A stretch of 64,000 bases of DNA from Leishmania mexicana MHOM/GT/2001/U1103 (GCF_000234665.1 NC_018324.1:1977928-2041927), one strand, 5' to 3'. Shown: positions 9,037 through 21,300, counted from the stretch's first letter. Notes: a model not told the origin generated them from the letters alone. A program made the numbers and translations.

Positions 9037-10777
9037 CGGTCAAATTGTCGGTGAGGGCAGAAGGGCAAGAGCGAGGTGTTTGTGCAGCGAAGATAGGGGA
9101 AAGGAAGATATCGTGGTAGGTGGAAAGCGTGGGGCATGAGCAGAGGGGGATGCAAGTGATCAACAGTCCCATTCCTCCAAGGGTCCGCACGGATTCTTCT
9201 TACACAGCCCGCGCACTCTGTGTGGCGTTGCAACATTCGGCACGAAAAGCGACAGCTTCACGCATAGAGGTGCTCGAGCGCCGGTAAAACACGAGCAAGT
9301 GTGCTGCGCCGAAGTTCCAGACGACCACCTCCGTATCCTGCACGGCAGTACTCTCTTTATTTTTTTCTGTTTGTTGCTGTTACGGACCATCGAAGGCCTG
9401 TAACTGCATTACGTGCATACGTGTGTGTGTGTGTGTGTGTGCGCGCCACAGTGTGCCACTATCCCCGGCCCCTCCCCCACACTCCGATCTCCTCCTAGAT
9501 CTTCTGCTAGAGCGAGGGGAAGGGGAAGGGTGACAGATTCATCGCGTCTGCGTGTCTTTCACACCGTTCCTGATTTTTTAAATGGTCTTGGTGATAATCG
9601 TAGTAATGACGATAGGAATGATGAGCTGTATGCGTACGTGTCTGTGCATGTATGGCGTGTGTGTGCGCGCGCTTGCATGCTTCAGCTCCTCTGTTGAAGT
9701 TGGTCGAGCAGAACGAGAAAGGAGAAGCGGAAGGGGAGGGGAGGTACCAACCAACAAAAAAACAAGGGAAAAGAAGCGAAGAAAATGGGGGGAGGATCGG
9801 GAAGAAAAGTGAACCAAAGAAGGGGGAGGGGAAGATATAGATCTATATGGATGGGGAAAAGGAGGGGGCGCCCCAGATGATAGACAAAGGCAAACGAGAA
9901 AAGGAAAAGGAAACATACAAGAGATGACGCAACCATGACCAGCGATAGAAGTACAGACATCGATATCACAAACAGCGAGTGCAAGCAAGGGGCAAAAACA
10001 GTGACACACACGCACACACACAGAGGAAGGGACAAGCAAAAAGCAGGTGAGGCGAGGAGGACAAAGAATCACCGGGGGGCGCACGTGCGACCTATGGTCT
10101 AGTGGGTGACAACGGAGTTGAGCTTCAGGGATAGGGATGGCGCGACAGGGAGAGACGGGATAAGATAGTGAAATGCCTCAAAAGCAGCCGCCCATGCGCG
10201 TGTGAACGTGGCCTCGCCGTTCGCGGAAAGCCGAAGCTCCCAAGACCACCAGGTGAACGCGAGAACAGCAGCAACAACAATGACAAGGAAACGAGCAGGG
10301 GCGCGAAATAACAACACGAACGTAGAGAAAGTGAGAGCACGGCATCGCCGTTGCAAAGTATATGAAAAGGAGAAGCATGTCCGCTTCAAACACGTCAACC
10401 CGGTGGGAGGCGGCGGGGGGATAACAAACGAAAAAAGAAAAGAGCCACGGCCGCCGCTCATCCCGCACACGCACAAACACGCATGTCCAGATTCCTCCTC
10501 CCTCCCCACTTTCCGATCCGACTAAAGCACTAAACCACAACACAATATACATGCAGGAGAATACGAGGGAGACAACAGGGGCGCTAACAACGAAGTCCGA
10601 AATGCAACACGAAAAGAAAAAGGGGGAGGGGAGGGGGCAGCGCACACCGGCGCACGACATGCACTTCAGGGCATGTAAGGGGACGTGCGAAAGACGTGAG
10701 GTCAACAAACGGCATCCCACCCCTCTTAACGTTTCTGCCCCTTCTCCTTCCCGTTGTGTGAGCGCACGCAGCAGTAT
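9037..10777. other. Spacer: 3' UTR of GH65-HAD gene and leader of membrane-protein gene
   Basis: No gene supported. The plus strand is strongly purine-rich over about 9700-9840 and 10400-10650, so the transcript is pyrimidine-rich there. A (GT)n tract lies at 9421-9441. Open frames on both strands here consist of low-complexity residues. Confidence 0.65.
9421..9441. repeat. (GT)n microsatellite
   Basis: About ten GT units in the spacer upstream of the membrane-protein gene. Confidence 0.9.
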
Positions 10778-13700
10778 CTACATCTCACGCAAATGATTGA
10801 CGACGCCGCCGCGGACAGTGTACTCGTTCAGTGTCTCCATCGTAATGTCGCCAAGGTTCTTCGCGAGCACCCTCGGAATGGACAGCGTGGTCTCCTCAGG
10901 AGTCGGACTCACGTCAACAACCATGCGGAAGCGCTCCAGCGCCTTCTTGGAAAACCCATCGATGCCATCCATCACCACAACGGCGCGGTTTGTCGCCGCA
11001 TCCATGCGATGCGCGCAGGCCTCGAAGTAGTCCATCTCGGGACGCCAACGCAGCCCCAGCTCCTCGCCCTCCTTGCCTTCCAGGAAGTTGTCAAAAATGG
11101 AACTGCCCTTTGTGGTTTCGTTGATGACCCAGCGAGCATTCTTGCTGCCGCTGACGCACCCGACGGCGATCCCGTACTGGCGGAGAAGGGAGATGAGCTG
11201 CAGAACACCCTCACGCATCGGCATGCCGTGCGTCGTCGCGTAGGAACGGAACAGCTGCAGTTTGCGGCAGCACAGGCCGTAGAGAGTGTTCGACTCCGCC
11301 GTGTCATCCACCTCGCCGGTCGGCGGGGGGTTCTGGTTGTATTTCTTGAAGATCTCATTCAGGCCGTAGAAGGGCTTCACATGCCGCAGATAAGCGAGGT
11401 AGAGCTCCTTCGTCATCGAAAAGTCTGAAAAGCCGTGCTGATGAAAATGCTCCTCCAGCGTTTGTGTCCAGGCATGGTAGTGAACGCCCTCGATGTCCTC
11501 GACGACGCTATCGAGCTCGAATACGACGCAGTCGAAGTCGAACACGCGCACCTCTCTGAAGAGTCGCACCGTCTCGGGGTGATTCAGTCGCAGGGTGATG
11601 CGGTTTACGCCGGCGTGGACCAGGATGAGGTCTGTCACACCCTCTGGCGCGCTAACTAGTGTATATGTAACGAGCCTCTTCGTCACCAGGACGCGCACGA
11701 GACAGCCGCGGTGCCGCGCGTGGAACTCGAACTCATCCATTTCTTCACTCAAAACGGGATTGAAGTGTAGCACGCCCTGCGCCACACGCAGTCCACAGAT
11801 TCCCACCGCCATGGAGCTCCACGACCCCGCCGCCGCGGTGCAGTGAAGGCCGCCGCCGGAGTTACCGACGAGGTTGTCGATGTCCACAAAGAGTGAGTCG
11901 TGAAAGTAGTCCATCGCCTTGTTCGACAGACGCAGCTGCGCCGCCACAACGCTAAAGATGGCGAGCCGCAGCGCCGAGTCTGAAGCGGTTACAGCTTCGT
12001 AAAACGTGAAGTCCGCCTTTGCCTCGTCTAACGAGAAGCTGTCCGGCGCGAGCATGATTGCTAGCAGCACGTCCGGTATGTGGCACACTCGATGCCGGTA
12101 CACCACTGTCGGGTGGTACAGCGATGTTAGCGGGCCCTCCGCGCCGTCCTTGAGCGACGTGAGGTTCCAGTGCTTCTTGCGCATGAAGGACTGGTCCATG
12201 GGGTGGATACGATGGGTGCCGTCGAAGGGCAGCACCATCTTCGCCGCCGCTTGGTCCATGGCAACAATGTCGTTTTCCGTCATCTGAGCTCGGTGCATAA
12301 TGCCGTGCCACATCTCCGGGCTCTCTTGTCGAAGCATGACCGCCAGCTGAACCGCCCACTGCAGATGCATCTGCGCCATCAAGTTCGTGAAGAAGTTGTT
12401 GTCGGCGACATCGTTGTACGTGTCGGGGCCCGACACGGAGCGCAGGTGGAACAGGCCCTTTTCCCACGTGCCCCACTGCAGCCAGACAAGCGCCGTCGTG
12501 AAGATGAGGTCAGCACCGCCTTGCACGAGGATGCTAGTGTCGTTCGTCGCCGTCACATACTCCTTCAGCGCGTAGACGACGACGGCGTTCACGAAGAGAA
12601 ACGCGCCGCAGTAAGGCGTGGGGTTCTTCTCTCCTGTCACGGTACGGTATGGAAACAAAGCGCCGCGGGGAAGTGACAAGTCCGCCGCAATGTCCTTTGC
12701 CTCGTTCAGCGTACGAATGCGAAACTCAAGCAGCGCGCGCGCCTTCTTCGGACACGCGTGGGAGAGGAACGGCACGATCAGCGCGTCCACATCCCACTGC
12801 TGTACACCCAGGAGCATATCGCCTGTCAGACCGCGGGTCGGGAAGCAGTAGTACGGGTCCCCGCTGGTCGACATGTAGGTCTGCAGGATATTGAAGCGGA
12901 AGGCGCCCTGCACATCCGCCCTCGGCTCCACCCGCACATCCGCCGTGTCCCAGAAGGCGTTCATGACGTCGCGGTGCTCCGCCAGCAGCCCCTCGTAGCC
13001 AAGTGCTGCCACCTCGCGAGTCTGATGCGTCGCCACGTCGAGCAACTCCTCCGTCGTTGCATCCTCGTCGCCGAAGTGGCCGATGACTTTGACAAACTCG
13101 ACAATGACGCCGTCGGAGATGCAGCTCGTGTAGGACGTCTCCGTCCCCCACTCTGTCTCGCGGCTGTTTGGGGTGAGAGTCGTCGGAGACGTGGCCGCCG
13201 GTCTCGATGGCGAAGCACTGCAGGACGGGCTAGTACCAGATGGAGATGTGCCAAAGCCCGTGTCACCGCCTGTGCCACCTTGGGTGGGGGTGTTGGCTTC
13301 CCTCGACGGGAAGGTTTGTATGCCGGCAGGGTAGGAGCGGGACGTGCACGTCTCGACGGAGGCGATGACAAGATGACGACAGCTATTACGCGTTCGCACG
13401 AACACGACACTCATGGCGTCTTGAATGTTCGACTGGGTGAACATGGTCTCGACGTCGTACTCGGCAGCTGAAAGGAATGTACGCGAGATGAGGCGCACGT
13501 CTGTGTTGTGCGCGTTTCGCACGCTCATCTTGTAGTGCATGGCGGAGATGTTCTTGCGCGCCGCAGAAACAAAGCGCCGCGTCTCGATGGTAATCTCGCG
13601 GTGCTGCTGGTTGGAGAACCAGACAAAGCGGCGATGCAGCTCCCCTGTGCGCAGGTCGAGGCGGCGAGTGTGGTTCCGTGTGGGACCCCGTGCGGCGGTA

Positions 13701-14239
13701 ATGTGCTCGCCGCTGAGGAACGCGTCGATGCAGAAGGGATCTGGCGTGCGCAGACGGTAGCCTTCCTTGGTGGAGATGCCAGCCGAGAAAGGACGTGGAT
13801 GCATGAGAGGACGCTGCTCATAAAACCCAGAGAAGTACACTCCTCGGGGTCCACGAGGGCCACTGACGCTACCACCACTACTGCCGCCGCCCTGCGCGCG
13901 CGAGTGGTGCCAGTCTCCTCCGTCAGCCAAAGGGCATTGTCGACCCTTGACGTCGCTGTACAGCTCATCACCTCGACGGCTGTTGTGATACGCACGCTGA
14001 CGACTAGTATACGCCCTGTGCCGTTCGTGGCGGTTCTGGCCCGCTTCCGTCTCCTCTGCATGCCCACGCACGCCGACGAGGCCGTTTCCGAGAGAGAAGA
14101 GCGTCTCGCTCACAAGCGCCTGGCCACCAACCGGCAGGGTATCCTCGCGCAGCTCCCATCTGTCCACCTTGATGGCTGCATCGATGCGACGTCCGACAGA
14201 CGCGCTGCCGGCTCCGTCCTCCGTGACCTTTGATAACAT
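10778..14239 (-). CDS. GH65-family glycoside phosphorylase-like protein fused to HAD (beta-phosphoglucomutase-like) domain
   Basis: 1153 residues. Residues ~25-260 match the GH65 N-terminal beta domain (ETLFSLGNGLVGVRG, then LDLRTGELHRRFVWFS). A Ser/Pro/Thr-rich insert follows at ~305-350. The (alpha/alpha)6 barrel spans ~400-860, with TRGLTGDMLLGVQQWD, GPDTYND and DNNFFTNLMAQ, and the phosphorylase phosphate-site motif GGGLHCTAAAGSW. From ~895 a HAD domain follows: VVFELDSVVEDIEGVHYHAW, GCVSGSKNARW, VVVMDGIDGF. Known family: GH65 enzymes act on alpha-linked disaccharides such as maltose, trehalose and kojibiose, and bacterial phosphorylases occur with or fused to beta-phosphoglucomutase. Here the GPDEYH catalytic Glu is Thr607, and the HAD nucleophile Asp is Glu908, so activity is doubtful. 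The domain architecture resembles actinobacterial fusions but in reverse order; lateral origin is inference. The start is supported by an acceptor 40 bases upstream. Confidence 0.85.
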   Translation of the reverse strand: MLSKVTEDGAGSASVGRRIDAAIKVDRWELREDTLPVGGQALVSETLFSLGNGLVGVRGHAEETEAGQNRHERHRAYTSRQRAYHNSRRGDELYSDVKGRQCPLADGGDWHHSRAQGGGSSGGSVSGPRGPRGVYFSGFYEQRPLMHPRPFSAGISTKEGYRLRTPDPFCIDAFLSGEHITAARGPTRNHTRRLDLRTGELHRRFVWFSNQQHREITIETRRFVSAARKNISAMHYKMSVRNAHNTDVRLISRTFLSAAEYDVETMFTQSNIQDAMSVVFVRTRNSCRHLVIASVETCTSRSYPAGIQTFPSREANTPTQGGTGGDTGFGTSPSGTSPSCSASPSRPAATSPTTLTPNSRETEWGTETSYTSCISDGVIVEFVKVIGHFGDEDATTEELLDVATHQTREVAALGYEGLLAEHRDVMNAFWDTADVRVEPRADVQGAFRFNILQTYMSTSGDPYYCFPTRGLTGDMLLGVQQWDVDALIVPFLSHACPKKARALLEFRIRTLNEAKDIAADLSLPRGALFPYRTVTGEKNPTPYCGAFLFVNAVVVYALKEYVTATNDTSILVQGGADLIFTTALVWLQWGTWEKGLFHLRSVSGPDTYNDVADNNFFTNLMAQMHLQWAVQLAVMLRQESPEMWHGIMHRAQMTENDIVAMDQAAAKMVLPFDGTHRIHPMDQSFMRKKHWNLTSLKDGAEGPLTSLYHPTVVYRHRVCHIPDVLLAIMLAPDSFSLDEAKADFTFYEAVTASDSALRLAIFSVVAAQLRLSNKAMDYFHDSLFVDIDNLVGNSGGGLHCTAAAGSWSSMAVGICGLRVAQGVLHFNPVLSEEMDEFEFHARHRGCLVRVLVTKRLVTYTLVSAPEGVTDLILVHAGVNRITLRLNHPETVRLFREVRVFDFDCVVFELDSVVEDIEGVHYHAWTQTLEEHFHQHGFSDFSMTKELYLAYLRHVKPFYGLNEIFKKYNQNPPPTGEVDDTAESNTLYGLCCRKLQLFRSYATTHGMPMREGVLQLISLLRQYGIAVGCVSGSKNARWVINETTKGSSIFDNFLEGKEGEELGLRWRPEMDYFEACAHRMDAATNRAVVVMDGIDGFSKKALERFRMVVDVSPTPEETTLSIPRVLAKNLGDITMETLNEYTVRGGVVNHLREM

Positions 14240-15341
14240 TACGCATGAAACAAAACAGAAACGTGCGGAGAAAACACACTAAGCGGAGGGGGGAAACAAT
14301 AAAAAATGAGTCGTCCAGAGGACGCGGTGAGAACACGCGAGAGGCGGTGGTGAACGCCCGCGGTCGATCCAGACAACGGTGCGCGTGCGTGTCTGCGTTC
14401 CTATGCCACCTAAAATGAAGCTGCGGTAGACGTTCGTGTACATATGCAGACGCACGCGCTGGTCGATGTCGAGCGCGTTAAGGGTCGGCCTGTCCAACAG
14501 AAATAAGCGAGATGGTGGGGATGACAAGTTCACAGGAGTTTGCGATGATTGCTCGGGTACTGCCACACGCGTGCGGTATGGGAGAGGTTCACGAAGAAGC
14601 GAGGAAGAATGAGAGCGAACCGAAAGACAAAATGCCACAAAGGTGTTCGCAAGTCGGCCGGCGTGAAACAGGACGGAAAAGGCGGGAGGAGGGAGTGAAG
14701 GGGCGACAGCGGAGACGGGGTGTGGCGCGGGGCAGCGCACAGGGGAGAGGCAGAAAACACAGTGACAGGGACAAAAGAGAGAGAGCGGTGGTAGTTACGA
14801 AATCAGAGGGATGGAGCACTCATAGACATGGGAAGGCTAGCATACAAGCGCCTCACACTAAGCAGCGTGACAAGGTTCATCGGCTCGTTGAGATACACTC
14901 ATGTCACGGCAGCGCCGAGCTGATACGCTTGTGGGTGGCAGCTCTGCCTGCGCATATTTTTGTTGGCATATCCTGTCTCCGTTTCACTATGCACACATAA
15001 GGAGAGGATAGGAGTGGCGAGTCCACCGCACGGGCACGTCGCCTGCATCTCGTCCATCTCAGTTACATGCGTAAGAGTTCGATCAGTAGCTTTTTTTCTT
15101 TGTTTTCAGCTGTTGTTGCTCGGCTCAGGACTGATGAAGCGCCGCCGCCCCCCCCACCACCACCACGCAGGACTGAAGAATAAGGAGAGTGGTAGGGGGG
15201 GAACACACAAAACACAACACGAAGATCACACCAGAAAAGCAATGTCCACATTCACTCCACGAAACAGCAACGGATTTAGTGACGCCTGGACAGCTCCTCT
15301 GACAAACACGGACACGGAGTTATCAAGGCCTCGCAGTTCGA
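14240..15341. other. Spacer: 3' UTR of giant coiled-coil gene and leader of GH65-HAD gene
   Basis: No gene supported. The plus strand is purine-rich at 14580-14800. A C-run followed by CAC repeats lies near 15148-15170. Open frames here read as Ser/Pro/Arg low-complexity peptide. Confidence 0.65.
14279..14312 (-). promoter_or_regulatory. Predicted trans-splice acceptor for the GH65-HAD gene
   Basis: The minus strand reads TTTTTTATTGTTTCCCCCCT, then CCGCTTAG, a textbook pyrimidine tract plus AG, 40 bases before the ATG at 14239. An out-of-frame ATG at 14246 lies in the predicted leader. Confidence 0.65.
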
Positions 15342-18300
15342 CTAGCTTCGCGGGGTCGAGGTGTCGCGACCTGGTGTGCGTGGCGGCATGGCAGACGCCG
15401 ACCGCCGCGTTGGCAGACGCATTGCTGCGTGAATCTGATTTCTTAGCAGCGTGAAGCGTCGCACAATGGCGTCCTGATCAGCGAAGTACCTCATGGAAAG
15501 CTCGCGCGCCTGTTGATCGAGGTGGCTGTCAAGCTCGCGAAGACTCTCCTCCAGCTTGTAATCCTCTTGCACCTTGAACTGCACACGGCGGCGCAGCTCC
15601 ACAATCGTCTCCTCTGCAGCGACCTGCTCCTGAGACAGTTGGTGGTACTGCGTCGTCACGTATTGCCATTCAGCTGTGAGGGCGCGAACACGTTCCTCTT
15701 GCTGGTTCAGTAGTGCCTGCAGGCCGTGAACGATTGCTCTCTGCTCCCGTGCCTGCCAGTCCTCGAGCGTCGTGGTTGGGTCGTGACGGTACGGCATTCT
15801 TGCGTCCGCAATGGTGAGAGCGCCGGTAGCGTCAGAGGACGTCACGTCCACCCGCCCACCGTGGCTGTGGATAGCCTCCACCAAGGCGTCCATGAAGGCG
15901 GGCAGGCGGCGAGCCCGATCACGGTGCTGATCGCTGCTTTCTCGCAATGTTCGCAGACTAGTCAACAAACCGTGAAGCCACTCCGCGAAGGCGCCGGAGC
16001 GAAGAGCCGCAAACGAAACTCGCGCACTCACCGATGTGTCTCGCAGCACATCGGAGACGACGTGATCGATGAAGTCCTTCACGGAGGTACACTTGGCATT
16101 CACGACGGTGTTGACGAGATGAAGCGTCGCCGTCACGGTGTCGTCGAAGCGCAGCGATGTGACGCCACTTTTGTTAAGCGCACGCGCCGGCGCGTGTGGC
16201 GTGGTGGTCACGCCATTGACAGCAGTAGCGGCATCACCTCCAAAGTGGTCGCGTAGGGTCGAGTAAACAGCTTGCAGATCACCGCGTGTGCGCCGCAGTC
16301 GCTCGGCGGTGTCGACAATCATCTGAGCCGCCCGCCTAACCTCCGCTTCGCTTGCGAAGAACTCAACGCCGTCAGCTGAAGTAACTGCAGCCTCGCCACA
16401 GTCGCCGGGGTCTTCGGATTCGTCTACCAACTGAGGAAGGAGAGCTCTGCGAAACGCCTGCCACAGGGTCGACAGTGTTGTGGTGGCCCGCACCTTCGCC
16501 TCCTCGCGGTCGCGCGCCTCAGTCTTCCAGGCAATCAGCTGCGCCTTGGCAGCATCGCACTCCTCCGCTCTGCAGGCGAGTGCATCAGCGAGGTACGCAA
16601 TTCCATCCAAGCAATCTGCCGGCGTATCTTTGTCGAGTCGCCGCGACTCTGCCTCGCCCAGTACGGCTGCTGCTCGGCGGTCCACAGTCGAAATGGTATC
16701 GCGGACGTGTCGCTCTAGCTGGGCCATACGTCGCTGCAGCATGCCATGGGTTTCTTCCAGCGAGGCCAAGGACTCCCTTGCCATGTCGCATTCCCCCACT
16801 GCACCACACAACCTGCCGTTGAGACTTTCGACATCGCTGCGCAGATCTCTGCAGCAGGCAATCAGCTGATTAATGTTGCCTTGCTGACGCTCTACAAGCT
16901 GCACGGCAGCGTGCATGGCAAGCGGCACATCTTCCAGTGATTCAAGGCGGCACTCGTGCGAGGCCATCACCGCCGTCACAGCTTCCTTCAGCGGCCCTGA
17001 GGACATCATTAGGGCGTTGAGGCGCTGCAGCAGGTTGCCCTCTCGGGCCTCCGCCCCCAGCACCGCCGCCTTGACTTCAACCATGCGGGACTGCAGGATT
17101 GTCATCTCCCCACGGACCTCCGCCGCGTCGCTCGTCTGGCGCCAGCCCTCCTCAACTGTTGCCTGTACCGCCTCCACCACAGCTACCCACTGCTCTTCAC
17201 TTACAGCCGCGGCAGCTGACCCGGCCGAGGGGACCAATTCGGCGGATAAGCACAATGCCGTCACAATGCCAGCGTACGCCTCCGCCGCGGCCTCCGCGGA
17301 AGCTTTCAGTGTCGCTATCTCGTCCGTCTCCTTACGCTCATAGCGTCGGACCGTCTCCTGCAGCGCTTCGACATTACCCGCAGCAGCGGCGCACTGCCTC
17401 TGCAGCTCTGCAAACGCGGCGGCAGCGTCACAAACGTCCTTCTCCAAGCGGCACCGGGCCGCGGCGTCTTCGGCAGCAGTACGAGCAAGCTGCCTTGATG
17501 CCTCCAAGAGGCACGGCAAACAGGAGGCATCCCTCAGTGAGACTTCTTCATTGGGGCAAAGAAGGGAGCCAAGAGCCTCAATAGCGTCAAGAACATGCTC
17601 AAGCTGGGCTTCCACCTCTGTCGACCTGCCTCGCGCTATATCGAGGTCCGCCCGTCCGTCCGAAAGCGCCTGCTCATAAGCCGCTTTCGCAGAGTCCAAG
17701 TCACTGCGCAGTGCAGCACACGTTGCCGTCAAGCGCCCGTGCGCCTGCACAAGACGAGGGACGAGTACTGCCTCCTGCTCCAAGATATGCAACGTCTCTG
17801 GTGGAAAGCACGTCGGCACAGCAGCGCATGACGCGTCACCTTCGCTCTCGAGGAGCACTCTACGACAGTCCTCCTGCACAGACACCAAACCCGACGCCGT
17901 GGTAACCAATGACTCGTGCGCTGTGAGGAGGGAGCAGTGCTGGGCTGTCTTTTGCGCGCATTGCGCCTCGGCCTTAGCTGCCCGTGCGAGCACCTTCTCC
18001 ACCAGGAAGCCCAGTTCTCGGAGCTGCGGATTGCACACCGCATCTAGACGACTCGTGGCTTCCTCACCAACCATTATCGCACGCGCGGCGCGTTCTTCTG
18101 CGACCAGCACTTCGACGCTCAGAGCGCACACCAGCCCCTGCAGTTGTGGAACCGCCACCTCTCGCAGCTCCACCCGATCCCGCTGCAATTCAGCCACCAG
18201 ATCTCCTAGCGACAAGGACGCATCCTCCCACGACAACCTCTGCGCCACATTGGCGCACAGAGCGCTGCTCAGCTCGCTCTCCAGCGCCGTCAGCCTCGCG

Positions 18301-21300
18301 CACTCCTCCGCGTACGCCATGCATTTCTCCATAAAGTTAGGCGACTGCGTCGAAAGAAAAGGCGAGGTGTCCGGGAAGACAGCGGATGCTTCCTGCAGCA
18401 GTGTTCTGAGAGCCTCGAGCTCGTGGTGGCGGTGCTGTTGCGCCTCGGCAGCCAACTGAGACGCCGCACGAAGACTTGACACTTCCTCCACCACTGCCGC
18501 GACAAGAGTTGGTAGGCAAGACTCGGTGCTCGATAGGGAATCCTGCAAAGACTCGCGCAAGTCCTCAAAGAGTCGAGTGGTATCCGTCGTGTATTTCGAA
18601 ACATGCTCGGCAGCGGATTCAAGGGAGTCCAAGATTGACGCCTGGGATTCCGGCGAAGCGCAGTAAGGATGACCCGCCATTAAGCTGTGGTCACCAGGAA
18701 CTGAAACAACGACCCCGGCGGAAGACAAGGCACTACAAAGGGTCTGCGTCACCCGCGCCACGGAGCAATACCACTCCTCGCCTGTGAATAGAGTACCATT
18801 AGCAGCAGTGCGGTCACCTCGTTCCTCTATCATAGCATACACAGCGTCTGAAAGCTTGTTGGGTGCTGTGCGACAGCCCACATCAGTCGTGGATACCGCG
18901 TCTGCTGCCGTGACAGTGGGGCACCTTGCCGCAGATGATGCCACTCCGTGTGGCGTTCCAGTACCTAACGCCCTCTCTGGTGGTGCGCCAAGAAGAAGGT
19001 GGCAGGCCTGGTCCGTCGCCCCGAGAAGCGCCTCGCAGGTAGCTTCCTCGGTGCAAGGGGCCGACACGGCAGCCCCAAGCAAGCGCTCTGCCTCTGTAAG
19101 TTCACGACACACACTTGACCCATGCGCGGAGAGATCGGTAAGAGCGGTGCCCGGCAGTGGACGGTCCACCCCTTCCACGATGGCACGTAGCACTCGCAGC
19201 TCGGCTGCCAACGGAACCACCTTCACCGCCCAATCCTGCACAATCTCGCTGCGGAGACGCGACTCCTTGGACTCCAGGGATTTCGTCTGGTACTCGAGGC
19301 TGTAAGAGGCGACGACGTGCATCAAGTCCTCGAGAGACCGCGCTTGCCCCGCCGCCTCAAACAACCCACCGGCATCCATGACTTGAGATGAACCGCGCTC
19401 CTCGGCATCGTTGAGACAGTCCTGCATGGCGTCCACGCGCGAATGTACAAGGTACATCTCTTCCACTCTTTCGCCATCGCCTGTCGGGGCTCTTACACCG
19501 GACTCAGACGCAGCACCTTCTCGCACGCCAAAGTCGAGAGCCTCCGCGTGTGCAAGAGCGGCGACGAGCTGCATTTGGGTCGCAGACTGCCCGAGTGCTG
19601 CAGGCGCTGCTTCCATCGTCGCAATCGGCTTGTGACATTCATTCATGGGCGCCTGTATTTTTTCAAGGCTCTGCTCGCTGGTCGTGACGGGTGCACGCAA
19701 CTCCTCTCGATGGAGTGACAATCGAGATACTGTCGCCTCAGTCGAATGGTGCTCAGAAGCGCGACGCTTACAAGCATCCAGAATGTCAGAAAGACGGCCT
19801 TGAAGCGCCTCCTGAGGCTTAGCAGAGGCTGACAGGGAGATGGCTTGCCGCACAAGTGGAAGCAACTCGGCCTTCTCCGCGTTCTGTGATTCGGAGCCGT
19901 GTTGTGCACTCACGGTGGCGTCAACATCCTCGGCGAACCTGCTGAACAGTTCAGCGACAGCATCCCAGCGCTGCTGCTGAAGCGCCACATCTGCAAGCGG
20001 AGCTGCGTGCTCGTCTTGCTCGCTTCTGAGCACGAGCTCCCCAGTCTCGCTTACCTCACTTAGTGTGAGCAACTGGTCGTGCATCAACCCTCTCGCCTGC
20101 GCGCTTCCTTCCTCATCGCATTTGCGCACATGTAGGTGCTGAAGCTGACCACGCTCCATCTGCTCGATGCGGACTCGCACATTCTCGGTCACCGCAGCCA
20201 GCATTTCGAAAGAGGACGAGGTGGCGACTGGGTCCGCCGCGATGTTTGCAAGCGGAGTTAGTACCGCCAACGTGTGTTCCATGCTTTGGGCGTAATGGTG
20301 CAAGATATCACTCGTGAGATCCGTGATGTCTCTAAGAGTCCACCTCGCCTCATCGCACGTCGGCGACGTTGCCGCCGCCGAAAGACTGCCAACTCTGCCT
20401 GGGGTGGTAACGGAAATAGTACTACGCAACGATCGGCAGCAAACACCGACCATGCTGGTGAGATCGTTTCGTTGCTGCGTAACATCAGCTAATTCATCCG
20501 CAAAAGAGGTAAACCGACGCGACTGCAAAACCTCCGAGCATGCCTGAGCTGCGAGTCGGGGAAGCTGACTGTACTCCACAAAAGACGGGGTGTCACCATC
20601 GCTCACAGGGGCCCCGTGCATCCCGGTGCCGCCACTCAAGGCAACGAGGCTTCGGAAAGTGGCCATTACAATGTTCATCAGCTCCCCCTGCCAGTGTACG
20701 GCTTCAGAAACCGTCGCAGCGAGGCGGCGGCAGGCGACACGCAGACCCCACTCCACTGGCAGAGTGGGCTGAGACTGCGAAGGCGACGCGTCGTCGAGAA
20801 ACGCAGCACGCGGCAGCGCCATTTGCAAGGTCACCACGCTCTCATTCAAAGCTGCCCCACACTCCTTCACTAACGCTGTCATTGACGATAATGATTCTCG
20901 CAACGCCACTGCGTTGGCATCTAAACACTGGAGCGTCTCGAAGCTACTTCTCAGCGTCTCTGCGAGAAACGCAACAGAGGCATAATCCCGATGATCACAG
21001 TCCTCGCTATCGTCACGCTTTCGCACAAAGTCACTAAGCTTTATTAGCGGAACACGAACCCGAGGATCCTCGTACCATAATTCCTTCTCCTGCGCCCCTC
21101 TAAGAGAACCACGTAAAGTGTTCAGCTCCAGCAACAGCCCTCGTACACGTCCAACGAGCTCCTCAACATCACAACCCAACATTCCGCTCATCTCCACAAC
21201 CTTTGCGGTGCACAAAAACACGGTTCCGACGTACGGCAAGAGATTCAAACCACCTATCACACACCCAACACGTGCGTCCGCCTCCTCGGCCACCACCTCC

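Noticed and set aside
10754..14233. Plus-strand frames of 168-241 codons over the GH65-HAD gene
   Set aside because: Antisense to a gene with clear family motifs; no motif of their own and on the wrong strand for the directional cluster.
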